From Aquirufa lenticrescens (GTDB lineage: Bacteria; Bacteroidota; Bacteroidia; Cytophagales; Spirosomataceae), in NCBI RefSeq assembly GCF_019916085.1, contig NZ_CP049834.1:1038501-1102500 (forward strand): DNA of 64,000 nt, read 5' to 3'. Each line of letters begins with the position of its first letter. Position 1 is the first letter of the stretch. The notes beneath the pieces were generated by a model. The model had not been told where the DNA came from. It was given only the letters and a program-made list of their open reading frames with translations, and made no database searches. Position numbers and translations under genes: made by a program. Positions 61,066 through 64,000 of this stretch are shown in pieces.

Positions 61066-62331
61066 TTACGATTGAACCGCCTTCATCTGAGGCGAAATAA
61101 AATGTATGAGTAACCACGCAAATAAATAAGCGCAGCCACAAGCCACAAATATAACATTATATCCGGCTGACAAAGCCTGGTCTGCCTTGTAGGAATCTAA
61201 AATAACCCCAATAATGTAGGGGAAAATCACGCCTCCTAGCGAACCTGCCAAACCACCGATTCCCACGACAGAGCTTACCGCATGTTTCGGAAACATATCC
61301 GAAACGGTCGTAAAAATATTCGCAGACCAAGCCTGGTGCGCGGATGCCGCGATGGAAATTAAGAATACTGCCTGCCAAATATCCGTCGCCCAGCGCGCCC
61401 CAATAATCGGTACCGCACATAATGCAAAGAAGAACATCGAATACTTCCGTGCCTTGTAAACCGGCCAGCCTTTCTTAATGAAATATCCTGAAATATAACC
61501 TCCACCAATACTTCCAATCGAGGTACAGGTAAACAAAATCGCTAAATGCAAACTCGGCTTTTTCAAGTCAAGCGCGAAGGTCGTCGAGAAATAAGACGGC
61601 AACCAAAACAAGAAAAACCACCAGATAGGATCGGTGAAGAACTTGCCTACGATGAAGACCCAAGTTTGGCGATATCCAAATAATTTAGACCAGGCGATGG
61701 GTGCGACTTCTGATGTTTCTTCCTCAGACTGTATATGTGCTAATTCTTCTGAAGTAACCGAAGTGTGCTTCGCGGGTACTTCATAAAACCACCACCACAA
61801 AGCCAACCAAATAAATCCAATGGCACCCGTAATAATGAAGGCTTCTTGCCAGCCATAGGCTCCTAAAATCCAGGGCACCATAATGGGCGCGACCATCGCA
61901 CCGATGTTTGCTCCGGAATTAAAAATGCCGGTCGCTAATGCGCGTTCGCGTTTTGGGAACCACTCCGCGACTGTCTTAATCGCCGCCGGAAAATTTCCCG
62001 CCTCACCGGCTCCTAAAGCGGCGCGTGCCGCGCCGAACCCAAACGACGTTTTCGCCAAAGCATGCGCCATCGCCGCGAACGACCAGATGACGATGGAGAT
62101 GGCGTAACCCATTTTGGAACCAATCTTATCGATCACCTTCCCAAAAGCCAACAATCCGATCGCATACGACGCCGTGAAACACATCACGATGAAACTGTAA
62201 TCCGTCTCCGACCAGTTCAATTCCTTCTCCAGCGTGGGCTTCAACAAGCCGATCACCTGGCGATCCAAATAGTTAATCGTCGTTGCAAAAAACAAGAGGG
62301 CGACCACCACCCAGCGGTAATTTCCTTTCAT
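61066..62331 (-). CDS. MFS transporter, hexuronate (ExuT/anion:cation symporter) type
   Basis: 421 aa, about 12 helices. The N-terminal WVVVALLFFATTINYLDRQVIGLLKPTLE is typical of the ACS family that imports glucuronate, galacturonate and related acids. Also visible: ALGAGEAGNFPAAIKTVAEWFPKRERALATGIFNSGANIGA and the C-terminal SSVVGIGGLAGSLGGVIFPYIIG. Between SDR and DUF1080 with a one-base overlap to the SDR stop (TAATG). Uptake of (methyl)glucuronic acid released by GH67 is a good fit. Confidence 0.95.
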   Translation of the reverse strand: MKGNYRWVVVALLFFATTINYLDRQVIGLLKPTLEKELNWSETDYSFIVMCFTASYAIGLLAFGKVIDKIGSKMGYAISIVIWSFAAMAHALAKTSFGFGAARAALGAGEAGNFPAAIKTVAEWFPKRERALATGIFNSGANIGAMVAPIMVPWILGAYGWQEAFIITGAIGFIWLALWWWFYEVPAKHTSVTSEELAHIQSEEETSEVAPIAWSKLFGYRQTWVFIVGKFFTDPIWWFFLFWLPSYFSTTFALDLKKPSLHLAILFTCTSIGSIGGGYISGYFIKKGWPVYKARKYSMFFFALCAVPIIGARWATDIWQAVFLISIAASAHQAWSANIFTTVSDMFPKHAVSSVVGIGGLAGSLGGVIFPYIIGVILDSYKADQALSAGYNVIFVACGCAYLFAWLLIHFISPQMKAVQS

Positions 62332-63089
62332 TAGAATCCGATTGAATTCCCGCCGTCAACCGGGATTGAGACGCCTGTTACATAATTTGCTGCATCCGAA
62401 GCTAAATAAACTGCCGCCCAACCGATGTCTTCTGGTTTCCCGAAATAACCCATTGGCGTACGATCCATCGCCTTATGTTTGCGATCTGGATCCGAATTCA
62501 TCGCCGTTCTACTCATCGCCGTTTCGATAAATCCAGGAGCGATCGCATTCACACGAACGCCTTTGCCGGACCACTCGGACGCGAGCACGCGCACTAAACC
62601 ATAGATACCCGTTTTAGAGGATGCATAAGCTGCCACGCGATCGATTCCGTAATAAGCCGCCATCGAAGAGATCATGATGATAGATCCTTTTCCGCGGTCT
62701 AACATATGTTTTCCTACCTCCCGAGTCAGCGAGAAAACGGCATTCAAATTCACGTTAATAATGTTCGCAAAATCGTCATCCGAAACTTCCACGGCCGGGC
62801 GTTTCATGTTGATGCCCGCATTGTTCACGAGTATGTCTATTCCGCCATGTTTAGCTACCAGCTCAGCAACTAAAGATGAGGTCAGACTCAAATCAGAAAC
62901 GTCATTCACCGCATAATGTGCCCCTGAACCTAAATTGGCAACTGCCTCTTTCAGTACCTCTTCCCGTCGACCCGTAATCACGACCGTCGCGCCAGAAGCT
63001 AAGAAGCATTTGGCAATATCAAATCCGATTCCGGTTCCGCCGCCCGTGATGAGCGCCACGCGCCCTTGTAATGAGAATGGTTGTTGCAT
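62331..63089 (-). CDS. SDR-family oxidoreductase (gluconate 5-dehydrogenase/KduD-like)
   Basis: 252 aa classical SDR. Cofactor site ITGGGTGIGFDIAKCF, LVNNAGINMKRP, catalytic Ser and Tyr-x3-Lys in MISSMAAYYG and AAYASSKTG, and VNAIAPGFIETAM, ending ITGVSIPVDGG-like (YVTGVSIPVDGGNSIGF). Homologues near hexuronate genes reduce or oxidise keto-acids (fructuronate or 5-keto-gluconate). It lies one base after the GH67 stop and overlaps the MFS start. Confidence 0.94.
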   Translation of the reverse strand: MQQPFSLQGRVALITGGGTGIGFDIAKCFLASGATVVITGRREEVLKEAVANLGSGAHYAVNDVSDLSLTSSLVAELVAKHGGIDILVNNAGINMKRPAVEVSDDDFANIINVNLNAVFSLTREVGKHMLDRGKGSIIMISSMAAYYGIDRVAAYASSKTGIYGLVRVLASEWSGKGVRVNAIAPGFIETAMSRTAMNSDPDRKHKAMDRTPMGYFGKPEDIGWAAVYLASDAANYVTGVSIPVDGGNSIGF

Positions 63090-63090
63090 T

Positions 63091-64000
63091 TTATTTCAGT
63101 TGGTATATACGTACAATTTCTTTTATCTCTGCCAAAGTCCGCGTAGGCGTCCCATAGCTAATCGGTAATTTCGAATAGGTTTGAAAATACAGCAAATGCG
63201 CATCGCGCCATAAAACAGACTCACGTTGTTGCGCGGCCAAACGTCCGCGAACATCCGCAAAAATCTCCGGATCCACCTTGCCTTGTAGCGAATCCCAGTC
63301 CTTTTGCAAATCTTTCACTTCCTGTAAACCGGTATTCATTCGGTAACAGAATTCATCCCAAAGCGTGCGGCCCGAAGACAATTTCTCCTGCCAGCCTACA
63401 TGGTGGAACCAAAGTAAATAGTTTAAATCGGTCTTCGCTGGATCAAGCCACTGTTGAGCGACCGCTGGATGATATAAACTCAAGGCATTACTTCCAGATG
63501 CTTTTCGGTCAAAACCCAAGCCCACAGAATCTGCGCGGTGGTAATAAATCGAAGTCCAATCCGGACGTTGGCTACGCTCGAGCCAAGGCTCCGGGCCCCA
63601 GTGAATCCCTTGACCCATCACGTGGTGCAAGCCTAGAGGTGTCGTGAATTTCACATAAGTGTCGCGGGATTTGATCAGGATATCCGAAGCCGTTTTAGCC
63701 GCTTTATCGTCGTGGGTCAAGGTCTGTTTCACCCACTCGTCCGCAATTTTTTCGGAGCTCAAGGTGTGATCCCAAGCCAATCGACCGAAGGCATACCAGT
63801 TTGCTTGCGACAGTAAATGTCCTGTCCAGTTTCTGTCGGAACCTGTGTTTGCCACGCCCGCCATCATGGTGATTTGGTCGTTGCCCAGGCTGCCGTCGAT
63901 GACTTTTGCGACGGTGGAGCCTTTCCCGTTTTGGTAGGTATCTGAACCCAAGCATTCCTTGAAAAGGATGGATTGGTAAAAAACGTTCGTACTGAAACCG
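63091..64000 (-). CDS. Alpha-glucuronidase, GH67 (partial, N-terminus beyond right edge)
   Basis: The C-terminal 303 residues are visible, and the frame stays open to the right edge (upstream residues ...FYQSILFKECLG). Diagnostic segments are LHHVMGQGIHWGPEPWLE, YHRADSVGLGFDRKASGSNAL, LWFHHVGW and SGRTLWDEFCYRMNTGL, typical of the GH67 C-terminal half. GH67 removes 4-O-methyl-glucuronic acid from xylo-oligosaccharides. It heads, as far as can be seen, the operon GH67-SDR-MFS-DUF1080-YeiH. Confidence 0.96.
   Translation of the reverse strand, partial: GFSTNVFYQSILFKECLGSDTYQNGKGSTVAKVIDGSLGNDQITMMAGVANTGSDRNWTGHLLSQANWYAFGRLAWDHTLSSEKIADEWVKQTLTHDDKAAKTASDILIKSRDTYVKFTTPLGLHHVMGQGIHWGPEPWLERSQRPDWTSIYYHRADSVGLGFDRKASGSNALSLYHPAVAQQWLDPAKTDLNYLLWFHHVGWQEKLSSGRTLWDEFCYRMNTGLQEVKDLQKDWDSLQGKVDPEIFADVRGRLAAQQRESVLWRDAHLLYFQTYSKLPISYGTPTRTLAEIKEIVRIYQLK

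Overview
The window reads as an ordinary chromosomal stretch of a Bacteroidota bacterium, most likely a Cytophagales member (freshwater Aquirufa-like or a Spirosomaceae relative; this placement is inference). Supporting signs are TAnnTTTG promoter boxes with little Shine-Dalgarno signal, Bacteroidota-type tgt, purM, nfu and DUF983 genes, GH97, DUF1080, DUF1593 and DUF2490 proteins, and proteins built from tail-fibre-like GGTGATT repeats. There are no phage, plasmid, transposase or CRISPR genes.

Layout. 1-8452 (minus strand): a surface-protein locus with an autotransporter-type beta-strand-repeat protein cut by the left edge, two large paralogous repeat proteins (767 and 847 aa), an outer-membrane beta-barrel, and a membrane-bound AraC-type regulator. 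8541-10514: tRNA-Gly and tRNA-Leu, an Lrp/AsnC regulator and tgt. 10630-16234: an operon of a TIM-barrel sugar isomerase, a Gfo/Idh/MocA oxidoreductase and a 1201-aa ThuA/dehydrogenase/CARDB/cupredoxin protein, probably for 3-keto-sugar or polyol oxidation. 16228-16542: an unusual mosaic of small hairpins. 16529-18867: EamA transporter, LptG-type permease and DUF983 protein. 18976-20823: small membrane protein, GmhB-like phosphatase, aldo/keto reductase. 20983-23217: RNase R. 23323-27414: M28 peptidase, gcvT, comB, thrC. 27406-35818: a tightly packed minus operon of GH3/serine hydrolase fusion, TIGR01777 SDR, LOG protein, OmpA/PD40 protein, RecJ and DoxX. 35954-37499: tpiA and a HAD phosphatase. 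37603-48635 (minus): Nfu, L27, L21, purM, hemB, XRE regulator, M61 peptidase, recO, PlsC and a 1311-aa exported protein of unknown function. 48688-51668: kdsC, gamma-carbonic anhydrase and VF530 (plus), a BASS transporter (minus), an acyltransferase (plus). 51614-58825: AlkB, GH97, alpha/beta hydrolase, pentapeptide protein, DUF1593 protein, GNAT, DUF2490. 58882-64000 (minus): a translationally coupled glucuronoxylan operon of GH67 alpha-glucuronidase (cut by the right edge), SDR, hexuronate-type MFS, DUF1080 and YeiH.

How the parts fit: most genes are housekeeping. The accessory functions are saccharide breakdown (GH67/SDR/MFS, GH97, GH3, DUF1080, the ThuA/Gfo/isomerase operon) and a repeat-rich cell-surface locus.

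The least explained signal is a set of palindromic repeats at gene ends. One is a grammar of short, sequence-variable hairpins joined by a constant TTAGTC (GACTAA) linker at 16.2-16.5 kb; a related structure with GACT-type linkers lies in frame inside the OmpA-family gene near 30.3 kb. Two others are low-complexity heptad families (ATGGTGA-like and TAGAGAT-like), often arranged as inverted repeats. Several of these repeats supply the stop codon of the adjoining gene.
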